Below are positions 1 to 10,484 of a stretch of DNA of 64,000 bases, piece by piece (positions within the stretch are counted from its first letter, which is position 1; the number at the start of each line of letters is the position of its first letter). The position numbers and the translations under genes are program-made. The DNA comes from Fulvia fulva (Eukaryota; Ascomycota; Dothideomycetes; Mycosphaerellales; Mycosphaerellaceae). The notes beneath the pieces are model-generated. The model was not told where the DNA came from. It did not search any database and was given only the letters and a program-made list of their open reading frames with translations. Where the stretch lies: positions 1,302,001 through 1,366,000 of the forward strand of contig NC_063024.1 of assembly GCF_020509005.1 (NCBI RefSeq). Direction: 5' to 3'.

Positions 1-691
1 ATAACACTCCAGCACCCCGCTCTCAACTGGAGAAAGGTGAAATGAAAAACAACACAACAACAAAGGAAAGGGATGTGAGTGCAGCACTGCTAACACTTCT
101 TAGAAACCACACCCAGCACATCCACGAAGCAAGCCCGCCGGACGAACAGATCGACCTAGCGTGCAGTCCTCCCCTGGAAGATTGTCAGACACGTGCATAG
201 TTGCCTGCTCTGAAAGTGGCCTCGCTTTGTGCGATGTGGCTGCGGAAACCACTTTTGATTACTGACGCTTTGTTCTAGGATGCCCATGCCACGCCACGCC
301 TAGTCTTCGCCACTACTCGCACGATACGTTCCAACTTTCCACTTCGCTTTTGGTCACGGTGAATGATGTGAATGTACGCCCTTTTTCGAAACGACGTGTA
401 GGCTGTAGACCTGCTGGGTCTGCGACTCGGGGTGGTTGAGGGAGTGCGTGGTGGGGTGCTGATCATGCTACACTTGATCTTTCTTTTCATCGTGTCTTTG
501 CTGAGGCGAAGGCGGCGGAGAAGACCTGAGGATACATTCTTGGTGCTGTGACGAGGCCTGAGTTTGTGATGCTTTTGTATCCGCAGCGCATGGCTGCTGT
601 GACCACTACGCTGTGTAGTTTCAGTGGCGGTCCACGAACAGTTTCCTCAACATGGCGACGCATCCTTCTCCGATGTCGCTGTATGATTCAA
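1..691. other. Gene-free left edge
   Basis: This stretch lies downstream of the RRM gene. Short open frames exist on both strands, but none shows a recognisable domain or a convincing start. It probably holds the 3' untranslated region of the RRM gene and intergenic DNA. Base composition is normal, with no RIP pattern. Confidence 0.5.
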
Positions 692-2068
692 TCATGCTGC
701 CTTCCTCCAGCTTCCACCAAGATTCCGTTTGACCGGAGTCTCTTCCTTCTGTCTCCATTGATCACTGCCATGGCCATTCTGTGGCAGGATCTTCTCCCTA
801 GCAAAGCGGATCTTATAAGTAGCGCCAGATTGTAACTCTTTGCCATCAAGGCGTTCCACTGCGGCTTGGGCATCTTGCGCATTGCAAAGGTCGACGTGGC
901 AGTAGTGATGCTTTCCATCGTCCTTAACTTTCGACTCGTGTGGGATTCTGAGGGTCGAGATCCATTTGACATGAAATCCCTCGAAGACTCGCTTGATCTC
1001 TTCTGCGAGAGCTTCCGGAGTTTCGAAACATTGTAGGCCGCCGACGAAAAGCTTCGATGTTGTGCCGAGCTGCTCTCTTTCGACGATCTTTCTCCGGCTG
1101 TGTCGTGCTAGTTTGACTGTGTATGTGCCACCTGTCCGTCGACATCCTTCAGCTGTGTTCTCGAACGGGACAATCTTTCTGCACCAAGAAAATCTCGAAA
1201 GTTGATTTATAATGCGCTTTTCATAAGCAGTGACTTACCGTATGGTGTTGCCATACCATCGAACATGGTGATGGCATTCTTTGCTTCATTCCCGTCTGCG
1301 AGGTCAACGAAGCACGAATAGTGAGATCCCTGCTCGCCTTGTTCGCTATGGTGCGGCGAGATCAGCTTGCTGACTGCTTCAACATTATACTGCGCAAAGA
1401 GCTCTCTCATCTCGACATTCAATGAGTCCTGATTGGGAATGCGAGGTAGGCCAGTGATCCACAAGCGCCTGCGTTCCTCGAGTGGCGCGATCCAGTGAGA
1501 TTGTGCATCATCCTAGAGTTTTATCATTAGCCATCACACCGTCGTATGATACGACCCGGCGTCCGTGATACCGAGACAACGGTACTTACTCGGTTCCATC
1601 GGTCAAACGCATACGCAGTATCCGGATCAGCATCCCTGGACGGCAAGTCCTTCGGCTTCCAACCTCGATCGTAGGTCCTGGTGTCAGGTCGCTGGCCAGC
1701 ACCTTGACGGCGTTCAGTCTTGAGGTTGATTCGAATTGGTCGGCCTCGCACGTTGAGTCCTTGCATCGTGTTCAGCACTTGTTGTGCTGTTTCATGATCA
1801 TGAAAGTCCACGAAGCAATAGCTGGGGTTTCGGCCTGTGAACGGATCGATCGACATATCGATCTTCTTGCTAAGGGAATGGTCAGCAAAGAGCAAAGTCG
1901 GCGATTCTCTGTTATCCCGTCGTATGTACAGCATAATCGATGCGACGCAATACGATCCTCCTATGCTTACATGTTGATGTTGTTGTCCTCGAACAGCCGC
2001 TCGATGTCGTGCTTCTGGGCCACGTACGGCAGATTGCCGACATACAATCGGGGCGATTCTTCTGTCAT
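692..2068 (-). CDS. Three-RRM RNA-binding protein, 4 exons
   Basis: Predicted exons are 2068-1971, 1869-1590, 1512-1239 and 1131-692, giving 363 aa. The introns (101, 77 and 107 nt) start with GTAAGC, GTAAGT and GTAAGT and end with AG. The acceptor at 1132 was chosen because it keeps frame and completes the last strand of the second RRM (YGGTYTVKLAR). RRM1 spans about residues 7-80 with RNP2 LYVGNL and RNP1 SYCFVDF. RRM2 spans about 142-228 with LWITGL and SCFVDL. RRM3 spans about 243-330 with LFVGGL and HYCHVDL. A conserved-looking FDRWNR segment precedes RRM2. Such proteins bind single-stranded RNA in processing, transport or translation. The target cannot be told from sequence. The start ATG at 2068 lies just before the first RNP2. 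Exon structure is inferred by eye. Confidence 0.85.
1870..1970 (-). other. Intron 1 of the RRM gene
   Basis: The donor is GTAAGC and the acceptor is TTAG. Removing it joins the RRM1 RNP2 segment to the rest of RRM1 in frame, with an Ile codon split across the junction. Confidence 0.85.
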
Positions 2069-2434
2069 GACTCCTCTTCGGGCCGCTCGCACGTCTGTAC
2101 TGCTGTCGTGAAGTTGTTGTCGTTGGCAATGGAATTGGACAAATTTCGAGAAAGTTCCCGGCGACATGGGTAGAGTTGTGCAAGAATTATGTAAGCTTTG
2201 TGCATCCGTGGAATGCACGAAGTCAATTATCCTGGAAACCGCCGCGCAAGACCACAAGGTCTGCTGAAACGTGAACATCTGTATTCCGTTCTGTCCTACA
2301 GTACTACACTACTCCAATATCCTATCAAGCTCCACCACTGGCGTTCGATCCTCCGTATCCCCATCCCACAACTTATCCACACTCGACTTCCTCACACTCA
2401 CCGTCCATGCATTCTTCCAGCTCAGAACGGGTAG
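2069..2434. other. Intergenic: SDR 3' side / RRM gene 5' side
   Basis: This is 366 bp between two minus-strand genes. It should contain the promoter and 5' leader of the RRM gene and the 3' end of the SDR transcript. I see no further gene. Confidence 0.5.
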
Positions 2435-3232
2435 TCAAGGATCACTGACCCATCCACCATCAACGCAATAACTCGATCCCGTAATAGCGCTCGCATCGTC
2501 ACTCGCCAAGAACAAAATCACCCTAGCCACCTCCTCAGGCACCAACACCCGTTTCAACGCCTGTGCATCCAACGTCTCCTGCTTATACTCCGGCGTCAAA
2601 ACCTCCGCAATCTGCCTCTCCGTCGCAATGGAGCCCGGCATCACAGAGTTGACACGGATTCTATCTTTCCCGAACTCCCTCGCGTGTGTACGTGTCAAGC
2701 CGAGAATGGCGGCTTTGCAGGTAGTGTAGATCGGCAGCCCTGTCGCTGGGATGCGCCAGGAGATACTGCCCATATTGATAATACTCCCTCCGCCAAGCTT
2801 CTTCATCGATGGCGCAAGGTACTGCGTTAGGAAGAACTGATGGCGGAGGTTAACGTCGATATTGAACTGCCAGGTTTCGGCGTCGACTGCGAAAGTCCCG
2901 GCTCGGGCTTTGCCACCGGCACAGGCGGCGTTGTTGATGAGAATGTTGACGCCCCCAAAGGTCGTGATGATGTCTTCGGAGATGGTTTTGAGGCGGGTGA
3001 GGTCTGTTACGTCGCATTGGTAGAAGGTTGGGATCTGGGTCGTTTGTGTGGCGTCTGTCTCGATTTTTTCGATGAGTTTGTGGGCGGATGTCTCTGAGAT
3101 GTCCAGGATGATTGCCCTGGCGCCTTGGTGGGAGAACATTTCAACTGTTGCGCCTCCGATGCCTTCTGCTCCGCCGGTTACGACAACGACCTTGTCGCGG
3201 AGAGATGGGTAGATTGCATATTGTCCGGGCAT
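2435..3232 (-). CDS. Classical short-chain dehydrogenase/reductase
   Basis: This is an intronless 265-aa frame with the full SDR fold signature. The dinucleotide-binding motif TGGAEGIG is at residues 19-26. Asp44 ends beta-2 and suggests a preference for NAD(H). NNAA is at 100-103, and the catalytic tetrad is Asn128, Ser156, Tyr169 and Lys173 (YTTCK), with the usual 13-residue Ser-Tyr spacing. The PGSIATERQ stretch after the active site and the GSSYCVDGGW C-terminus resemble sugar and polyol dehydrogenases of the SDR family, such as L-rhamnose or galactose 1-dehydrogenase-like proteins. The substrate is therefore an inference only. There is no signal peptide or membrane segment, so it is probably cytosolic. 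The ATG at 3232 fits the family's N-terminal length. Neighbours give no pathway context. Confidence 0.9.
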   Translation of the reverse strand: MPGQYAIYPSLRDKVVVVTGGAEGIGGATVEMFSHQGARAIILDISETSAHKLIEKIETDATQTTQIPTFYQCDVTDLTRLKTISEDIITTFGGVNILINNAACAGGKARAGTFAVDAETWQFNIDVNLRHQFFLTQYLAPSMKKLGGGSIINMGSISWRIPATGLPIYTTCKAAILGLTRTHAREFGKDRIRVNSVMPGSIATERQIAEVLTPEYKQETLDAQALKRVLVPEEVARVILFLASDDASAITGSSYCVDGGWVSDP

Positions 3233-3905
3233 GATGATGGCTTGTTCCTGACGTGCTGTTCGGGATCCCTAGTCAATGTGTTTGCTGCGATGATTCTTCC
3301 TGCGATAAGATACAAAACAAAGAACCATGAATCTATACCCACGGAACCAAACGGACGATACATGTGGTCAGCGCACGAGTAGACAGCTCGAGCAGATGCC
3401 GATGTTCGACGAGGTGGAGCTGAGAGCTCCAAACAAGCATCATTGCGCCCGCAGAAACTGCGGAGGGGGTGGATGTAACCGGGGGGAATGGTCAGCAAGC
3501 ATGCCAAGCGTCGACATCTTACTGGGTAGCATTGGAGATCCATCGGGTCAGCGATCGAGGCTCGTGTGGTGTTGATGTTGTGGAAGAGAAGGAAGTCAGC
3601 TTCGAGATGTGAAGTGAGACGGATCGACATCGTCTTGCAGGCTTTGTCATGACAGCTGGTTTGATGTTTTCGGTGACTGCTTTCAAAGCATTGATTTGTC
3701 CTTGCCTTTCTGTACGTCGTCGTAGTAGTCGTTGTATGACACTGTGGTATGTCATTCTCTTTCAAGAGCTGTCCTCGCCCGAGACACGCCTGTAGAAAGA
3801 CGACATCTTACTGACCAACAGCTCGCATTCGTTACCCTGCCATGGGAATGGGTATCTTCGTAACATCAAGCAACTCCCAAACGCCTCATAACAGCCAGAT
3901 GACCG
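3233..3905. other. Intergenic upstream of the SDR gene
   Basis: This 673-bp stretch separates the Sos7-like gene's 3' end from the SDR start, both on the minus strand. A 195-codon open frame here overlaps the SDR in another frame and has no domain, so I treat the region as promoter and leader. Confidence 0.45.
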
Positions 3906-4730
3906 TCAAACCTCCAGCATAGCCTTCAGACTGGTCTCCACGCCTCTCAGCCACCTGCCCTTCTCCTCCAACTCATCTGCACCAGCACCCATCTCCCGCC
4001 TCTTCTTCGCCTCCTGCGCCTCTTCCACAGCCTTGATCTTTCGCATCTGTATGGGAGCTAGCTCATCCCTCAGTCTCTGGACTTCAGCCTGTTTGGCAGG
4101 TAGTGCCGCCTGCAATCTCTCGATCTCCATGTCAGCACTCCTCATCTCGCGCTGTCTGTCATCGAGCAGCTGTCGCGTCTGTTGTAGATTCAATCGCATT
4201 TCCGGATCCTCACTACCCGGCTCCTGTTTCATCCGCAGCTCCTCGATCGTCGCTTCCAGATACGCAATGTCGGCTGGTAGATTCTTCAATTGCCGCGTCT
4301 GCAGCTGTACATTCTCATACCGCTTCGCCAAACTTCGTCCCTGTTCTTCCAGAACTCCCACAGTCTCGCGAACTTCCTCCTTCTTCTGCTTCAGCGCCGC
4401 TTTCTCACCTTTCAGCGCTTCATCGAACTCGGCATTGTCTGCTGCCGAGACAAACTCGGGTGTTTCGGCGATGATGCTGCGGAGAAAGCGTTCTTTGGTG
4501 ACTTGCTCGACGTAGGAGAAGCGTAGTTTGGAGAAGAGTTCGCGGTAGTGCGTCAAGTCCGCGGCGAGGGATGAAGGTGTTTGTGTTGCTTGCGAGGCAT
4601 TGGAGTAGCGACGCGAAGGTGATTTGGGCGCGTTGATGGAACTGTTGAGGAGTGGTTCGGAGAGGGTGAGGATCGAGAGGGACTGTAGTTGAGGCTGTTG
4701 AAGCGCGTTCAGTGCTGCTTGAGGATCCAT
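3906..4730 (-). CDS. sos7: Sos7-like kinetochore coiled-coil protein
   Basis: This is an intronless 274-aa protein starting at the ATG at 4730. Residues 1-55 are Ser/Thr/Pro-rich and low in order. Residues 59-84 carry the conserved segment LTHYRELFSKLRFSYVEQ followed by VTKERFLR, which I recognise from ascomycete Sos7 proteins. From about residue 100 to 265 the sequence is charged heptad-type coiled coil, with only short breaks. Sos7 of fission yeast is a kinetochore protein of similar length (about 260 aa) that works with the Mis12/Spc7 network; the budding-yeast counterpart is Kre28. Assignment rests on the short conserved block plus the coiled-coil layout, so the family call is likely but not certain. 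The stop lies next to the SDR upstream region. Confidence 0.72.
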   Translation of the reverse strand: MDPQAALNALQQPQLQSLSILTLSEPLLNSSINAPKSPSRRYSNASQATQTPSSLAADLTHYRELFSKLRFSYVEQVTKERFLRSIIAETPEFVSAADNAEFDEALKGEKAALKQKKEEVRETVGVLEEQGRSLAKRYENVQLQTRQLKNLPADIAYLEATIEELRMKQEPGSEDPEMRLNLQQTRQLLDDRQREMRSADMEIERLQAALPAKQAEVQRLRDELAPIQMRKIKAVEEAQEAKKRREMGAGADELEEKGRWLRGVETSLKAMLEV

Positions 4731-5272
4731 GCTGTTCTGTTCTTGTGATGGTGCGAGAAGTTGGTGTCGTTGTCACTGTTTACCTCGATCAGGGCTCGAT
4801 GTCAACAAAAGCGTGGGGCCGAGGAAGGGCGGACGTGTTCCGCTGATCTCTTGTTTACGACATTCACTTCCATCCCTCCTTCATCCCTCCCCACAGACTT
4901 GTGCTAACCTGCAAGCACTTGGACTCGTGACCTTGTGCGGTCATCAATCATGCTAAGTCTGAATCTCTGTAGAAATGCTTCTGCGTAGGCATCACAGCAC
5001 GATCTCCACGACGTCGATCTCCAGAAAGTACCTAGGCACGTTGCCGCTAAGTATAGTTTCGTCTTGTCCGCCGGCGACGACGGCATACCTGTTCCAAACT
5101 TTGTCTGTCAGTTGTCTATCTGCAGTCTCATCATTGACCTTGACCGTTGGGCGGGCGCTCGTCAGTCAAGGGAACCGCAGGATCGCAGCCAAGCACCGAA
5201 CGAGCAGTCGCTGCTCGACTACAGTACCCAGTTCTGGCGTCAACCGCTGCTACCATCTCGAAGGACGTCGAG
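4731..5272. other. Divergent intergenic region, sos7-like / NTF2-like
   Basis: This is 542 bp between divergently oriented genes and probably holds both promoters. An additional 5' non-coding exon of the NTF2-like gene is possible here. No separate gene is supportable. Confidence 0.45.
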
Positions 5273-5755
5273 ATGACTGGGGAAGCAGGCATCCAGGAAA
5301 GCACGTCGAGACAAGCATCTCGAGCTAGCTCAGAACACTTCCTGCGAGACATCACCCACTCTATCACTGAGAGCATCAACCGCCGTAACTGGAACTCCTC
5401 CGTCTGGGACAACATGAGTCCCGACTTCGTTGCTCAGTACGAAGAATCCCGATGGACTTCTGGCGTGACATTACAGGAACATCTCCACAATCTTTATTCC
5501 GTAACCAACATCTTCCCCGACTCCAAGGCCAGCATCATAGATCTGGATGTGATGATCGACGATTCCAACAGCCAAGCACAGGTGAACTTCATTCTCGAAA
5601 TCAAGAACACCCCGGTCGGCGGACCGCATGTTCAGTATCTCTATGTTATGGAGTGGAAGAAGTATGGAGATGAGTGGAAGTGTACCAGGCACCGGGGTAT
5701 GGCGGGTATGGCTGGGCCGAGTATGGTTGGTAGTACGGTATCGGGATATTTATGA
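5273..5755 (+). CDS. Small NTF2-like (SnoaL-type) fold protein, hypothetical
   Basis: This encodes 160 aa from the first in-frame ATG at 5273. The frame stays open upstream to about 5147 without an ATG, so an upstream exon cannot be excluded. Residues about 20-150 have the helix-then-strand pattern of an NTF2-like cone: a helical stretch with FLRDITHSITESINRRNW, then alternating strands including QAQVNFILEIKN and VQYLYVMEWKKYGDEWKC. In that fold a hydrophobic pocket either binds a small ligand or catalyses on it. No catalytic residues are diagnostic here. The C-terminus is Gly/Met-rich (GMAGMAGPSMVG). It may be a fungal-specific hypothetical protein. It is divergently oriented from the sos7-like gene. 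The fold call is an inference from pattern. Confidence 0.6.
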   Translation: MTGEAGIQESTSRQASRASSEHFLRDITHSITESINRRNWNSSVWDNMSPDFVAQYEESRWTSGVTLQEHLHNLYSVTNIFPDSKASIIDLDVMIDDSNSQAQVNFILEIKNTPVGGPHVQYLYVMEWKKYGDEWKCTRHRGMAGMAGPSMVGSTVSGYL

Positions 5756-5964
5756 GTGACGAAGACAGTTGTTTGGATAAAAGTTGTGTACACAGTGTAC
5801 GAATATCGCCCCTTGATGCTATCTTCGCGGTCAATCAAAGCTTAAGTAATCCTCCATCGTTACTTCATGGCGCGCTAAGCTCCCGAGGGCGTCCACTTCT
5901 TCCTCGCACGTCACTGTAGCTCTTGAATACCACGACATCTTACGCTCAAAGCATTCAGCGTAGT

Positions 5965-6918
5965 ATGTCTTCCGACATCACAGACGACTACGTCGCCCAT
6001 ATCCTGAAACGCGATGCTGAGCGGAAAGACACCAACCGCTTCGTCGCAAATGGCCTAGGATCTCTCTTGAACAATACTAGACCTAGGAATCGCGATGCGC
6101 CAAAGCCGAACACCAGGTTCTTGAAGCATATTGTGAAGGAGGCCGACAGTAATAATGCTGCGCTGCTAAAGAGGGAGGCGGAGGAGAGCAGGGCAAGGCT
6201 GCGAAGGCTCAAGAAGGACTCGAGGGCAGAATCGAAGGATAGGCGGAGATCAAGATCGCCTAAAAGAGAAAGGCGCAAAGATGATGGCAGGAGGGAGAGG
6301 GAGGTCTATTCGGCCAGGAAGGTACATGAGCGGAGGACCCAAGGTACATCTCGAATTGAAGACGAACGAAAGGATTCAAAGCGCAGGCACGAGTCGTCAA
6401 GAAGAGATGGTCACAAGGGTTCCAGGAAAGACCGGGGGTCGCCACTAGCCCAGCATCGTCGAGAAATAGATGAAGGCCAAGGAGGAAGCTCTGATTCGGA
6501 CCCCTTAGACGACGTGATCGGACCAAAGCCATCGTCCAAGCCAGCGGCCAGAGGACGTGGCGCCCACAAAGACTCCAATATGGACTCTCGCTTCGACTCA
6601 AAGTACGACCCAAAAGAAGACGTTGCGCTAGACGACCATGTGGACGACGATGACTGGGATATGGCGCTGGAAGCGATGCGAGATCGTGCAAAGTGGAAGA
6701 AGTCTGGCGCAGAGAGACTGCGGGCTGCTGGCTTCACGGAAGACGAGGTGGACAAGTGGGAGAAGAGCGGGAAGAAGGGGCGGGGCGGAGACGATGTGGA
6801 TATCGAAAGTGTGCGATGGCAGAAGAAGGGCGAGGGCAGAGAGTGGGATCGAGGCAAAGTTGTGGAGGGAGAGCACGTTGAACTCAGGCCGGAATGGGGG
6901 AGACTGAAGGATACTTGA
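5965..6918 (+). CDS. Arg/Ser-rich nuclear protein, splicing-factor 38B-like
   Basis: This encodes 317 aa from the ATG at 5965 (MSSDITDDYVAHILKRDAER); the frame is open upstream but has no earlier ATG. Residues 1-80 form a conserved-looking block containing APKPNTRFLKHIVKEAD and NNAALLKREAEESRARLRR. Residues about 85-200 are extremely Arg/Lys/Ser/Asp-rich and include RRRSRSPKRERR, typical of SR-like nuclear proteins. The C-terminal third holds DDDWDMALEAMRDRAKW, GFTEDEVDKWEKSG and a KKGEGREWDRGKVV segment. Fungal proteins with these end blocks are commonly annotated as pre-mRNA-splicing factor 38B-like. Direct evidence for a splicing role is only the RS-type composition. There are no introns. 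The 209-bp gap to the upstream gene leaves a short promoter. Confidence 0.75.
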   Translation: MSSDITDDYVAHILKRDAERKDTNRFVANGLGSLLNNTRPRNRDAPKPNTRFLKHIVKEADSNNAALLKREAEESRARLRRLKKDSRAESKDRRRSRSPKRERRKDDGRREREVYSARKVHERRTQGTSRIEDERKDSKRRHESSRRDGHKGSRKDRGSPLAQHRREIDEGQGGSSDSDPLDDVIGPKPSSKPAARGRGAHKDSNMDSRFDSKYDPKEDVALDDHVDDDDWDMALEAMRDRAKWKKSGAERLRAAGFTEDEVDKWEKSGKKGRGGDDVDIESVRWQKKGEGREWDRGKVVEGEHVELRPEWGRLKDT

Positions 6919-7890
6919 AGGTCATGTCTCGTGTCTACTCTACAGCCAAATCTCACCTCGGACATTCTGGAGCTATCGGACTGCGCATAGGAACGATGAT
7001 GGTGCACGCGATATGCCAGTTTCGGCCATGTGGGCGATGATGTTCCGGTGGTCGCCTGCCGAGCAAGGATGGCGCTTCCGCTGCTTCCCAGCAAGACCAG
7101 TCGAGCTGTTCGTCTGACAGTGGTCGTCGGTCTAAGCCTTGCTAAGTCTGAGCCCCTGCCAGACTGAGTACGTGTCGTCAAACCAAGCTTCGACAAGCTC
7201 TACACTCGGTCTCGGCTGTGTCTGTGGTCGCCGCTTCAACCGAAGAAGCAGATGCCAGTGTAGAGCAGTTTCACGGAAAATGGCTATGCCAAAATCTGAC
7301 CACGAGTGTCTGGGTCTGCAGTGTGCGATTTGCCAGGTAGCTGGCATCATACTACGGGTTGTACGTGCGCATGTTCGTATTGATACAGACCATGATAGCG
7401 GCGGAACGGCAACTGTGAGGCTCCACCATTCCGGTATTTCTGCCAAAGTGCTTTCAGTCGAGATGGCAACTCTTGCACTGAACACTACAGGATGAGCACC
7501 CGATATAATCACCCTTGCAATGCCAGCATACATCTCTGCAGTGAAATGCTCTGTATCTCAGGTGGTTCCACGGTCACTGCACAGAATCGGACTTGCAACG
7601 TCGCACATGGCCAGTTTGCAGCGTGGTCAGTCCGCGATCTTGTCGTACCACGATGACGAGATCCGAACGAGCTTGTCATCCTGTACTGGCTGGAAGAACT
7701 ACTATAGCTTATGACAGCCGGGGTCTGATGTGCTATCTGGTCTGCATGTGCTATCCGCGTGTATGCCAGGATACGACCACTGGCGTCATGTACCTCCGAA
7801 CGAGCCTACGATATACATAGGCCTAGGTCTTGCCGCTGACTGATTTCGTTCACCGAGACGCATTACCAACGACATTGGTCGAGGCCCGCT
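6919..7890. other. Intergenic region upstream of the MFS gene
   Basis: This is 972 bp with overlapping short open frames on both strands (for example around 7132-7533) that look like chance frames. No domain is recognised. The part next to 7891 should contain the transporter promoter. Confidence 0.45.
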
Positions 7891-9691
7891 ATGGCCGCTC
7901 TCCTGCAGAAGATCATCGACCTCGTCACAGTGAAGCCAACGAGACCATCACCCGAAACACCAGATTGCCTCGATGAAAATGGCCATGTCACCTTCTTGCC
8001 AGACGACCCGGCCAATTCGAGGCAATGGTCCTTCCGACTCAAGGCATATGTCACTGCGATCAACATGTTGATGGTTTTCAACGCATCGTTCGCATCATCA
8101 GCTCCTACAGCGAACATCGTTGGCGTATCGCAGCCTTTCGGCGTTTCCAGTGTCGCGGCCAATCTGGTCACCACTCTCTTATTGCTTGGGTACGCATATA
8201 GTTCCTTCGCACTACTTGCATGCTTGAGAGGACTCACAATCATGTAGATACTGCGCAGGCCCACTCTTCTGGGCGCCCATGTCGGAGCTATACGGCAGGC
8301 GCTGGCTCTTCGTCGCTGGCATGACTGGTAACTTCGCGTTCATCTTCCTGTGTGCGTTTACCCCGACGTTCGGTGGCCTCCTTGTGGGTCGATTCCTCTC
8401 AGGCGTTTTCGCCAGTGCTGCGCTCACGATCGCCCCGGGTGTTGCCGCGGACCTGTGGGATGCACTGCCGCGTGGGAACGTGGTCGCCATATTTCTTGTC
8501 GTTATATTTGCTGGTCCGGCTTGTGCGCCTGTGAGCTCGGGGTTCTTGGAGTTGAAGAAGGATTGGAGGTGGACTGTGAGTACTGTCGCTTGTCGAGCTG
8601 TGGTAACAGGCGCTATCACGATCTTGTACTGACAGACGTCGGAAACAGTACTACCAGCTCCTTTGGCTGGCTGCGCTATCCCTCCTTCTGATCACGACTT
8701 GCCTAGAGACATGCATCCCACTTCTGCTTGCACGGAAAGCTCGTCGGATGCAGAAATTACCTGGCTACGAGCATGCCAGGCCACCATCATCAATGGAGAA
8801 CCTCACACCCCGTCGGGTGTTCCGGATCGCATTGACAAGACCATGGATCATGTTGATCGACCCGCTGTGCTTATGGACAACGATATACATGTCTTTCATC
8901 TACATGCTCGAGTACATGCTATTCTCAATCTACCCGGAAATATTCCAAAAGAAACGACATTGGAACTCAGGTGTTGGTGAGCTGCCTTTTCTTGGGATGG
9001 TTCTCGGAAGCTGCGTTGCTGCCACCATCATCTTTGTGGAGACTGCGATCATGGAGAAGAGGAAGAAGCATGGGAAGAGTAAAGGATACAGACCCGAGGG
9101 AAGGATGCGGATCGGCATGATTGGAGCGGTCACTTTCGCTGCTGGTATCTGTGAGTATACTCCTTCCATTTGTCATACTCTGCGTCTCGAACCTGATCGT
9201 CACCCACAGATTGGATCGCCTGGACAGGCGAGTACACCTCAATTCACTGGATTGTGCCCACCATCGCAGGTGTCGTCCTCTCCGCCGCCATAGTACTCCT
9301 CTTCTTCGCAATCTTCAACTACCTCATCGATGCTTACCTCATGTTCGCAGCGAGCGCTGTGACAGCCAACACCATCTGTCGCTCAGCCCTAGCAGCGGCG
9401 TCGCCACCTTTCACCCCTCAAATTTTCGATGCGATGGGCGTTGGCGGAGCCGGAAGCTTGCTCGCAGGGTGTGCAACTATCTTGGCACCGATACCGTTCG
9501 TATTCTATCGTTATGGCGAGGCTTTGAGAATGAAGAGCGAACATGCATCGGTGTCGGCTGAGATGGCCAAGGTGGTGGCAAGAGCTAGTAGAGATAGTGG
9601 GCACGATGGCGGAGGCGATGAGATGGAGCATGAGATGGAGGAAGGGAGCGAGGCAGATGAGGAGATGAAGGTCGGCAACATGGGTAGGTAG
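7891..9691 (+). CDS. MFS transporter, DHA1 drug:H+ antiporter type, 4 exons
   Basis: Predicted exons are 7891-8189, 8248-8575, 8649-9150 and 9210-9691, giving 536 aa. The introns are 58, 73 and 59 nt with GT-AG ends; all junctions restore the reading frame across transmembrane segments. After a roughly 50-residue cytosolic N-terminus, the protein shows the usual run of hydrophobic segments. The motif-A loop WAPMSELYGRRW at about residues 108-119 and DWRWTYYQ between the halves place it in the fungal DHA1 (Tpo1/Flu1-like) polyamine and multidrug antiporter group. The C-terminal tail is acidic (DEMEHEMEEGSEADEE). It should sit in the plasma membrane and export small compounds with proton exchange; the substrate is unknown. 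It is the last intact gene before the RIP-mutated compartment. Confidence 0.88.
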
Positions 9692-10484
9692 AGGACGGTT
9701 CGAGGTCCGGTGGAGTCACTGTGTCTGCCTTGCTAGTGCAGTCGGAGCTTGTTCAAGGTCGGGCATCTTGATACTGGGTTGAGGCCACTGGATTGCAAGA
9801 GTCAACGCCAAGATGGGACATCTCACATCGACCACCTCACATCGATGTGTAGCACCCAACATGAAGACAAGGACATGTGAGACGACATGTCGATTTTGGA
9901 ACGCCCCTCTCGTGCCTTGCGCACGAAGCATTCCATCGATGCCATTGCACGAGCAGACTTGCTCAGTGAGCTGGGAGCAGGTGTCTTCCGCCACCTGCAA
10001 TACTGGCCATGGAACGTTGGACAGTGTGTTTTCCGAATCACTGCATACCATCCACAAGTCTATGCAGACTGGTGTTACACGCTGTGGCCAGCGAGCTTTG
10101 TTTAGTATTCCGCTCCACGAAAAGCAAGCTGACGAAGGATCGGTGGCCACAGTATGAAGTTCTCATCGGCTGCGGACGATCATAGAGAATGGAAGGCAGT
10201 AAGACGGGGGTATTTCATCGGCATGAGGTCCAATTGTCTGTCTGCAGTAATCCAATCCCGAGACCTGGTGTTGCCATAGAGCCACGAGACGCTCAAGTCA
10301 GAAGCAAATGTCGCCGTGGACCTAATTTTCAGGTCAATGAACGTCAACGTGACTAGCTGTCTTTAGTAAAGTACGCAGCTCTACGCGTGTCCCCCATTCC
10401 AGCAGGATCACCTTGTACGAATCTTGATACTCGGTCATATTCTACATCTCCCGCACATCGTGGCCTTCAATACAGCTCCACACT
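9692..10484. other. Gene-free stretch before the pseudogene
   Basis: This is 793 bp of ordinary composition. Open frames of 70-145 codons occur on both strands around 9716-10157, but none has a recognisable motif. It probably holds the 3' region of the MFS gene and the remains of the promoter of the peptidase pseudogene. Confidence 0.45.

Noticed and set aside
275..490. 71-codon minus-strand open frame
   Set aside because: It is Ser/Thr/Arg-rich with no domain and no gene context, and its length is expected by chance.
3178..3765. 195-codon minus-strand frame upstream of the SDR gene
   Set aside because: It overlaps the SDR N-terminus in another frame, has low-complexity and Cys-rich composition, and shows no domain.
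7132..7533. Overlapping open frames on both strands between the splicing-like gene and the MFS gene
   Set aside because: Neither strand gives a recognisable motif, and splice-aware reading did not extend them.
9716..10157. Opposed 115-145-codon frames downstream of the MFS gene
   Set aside because: Both strands are open over the same bases and neither looks like a protein family.
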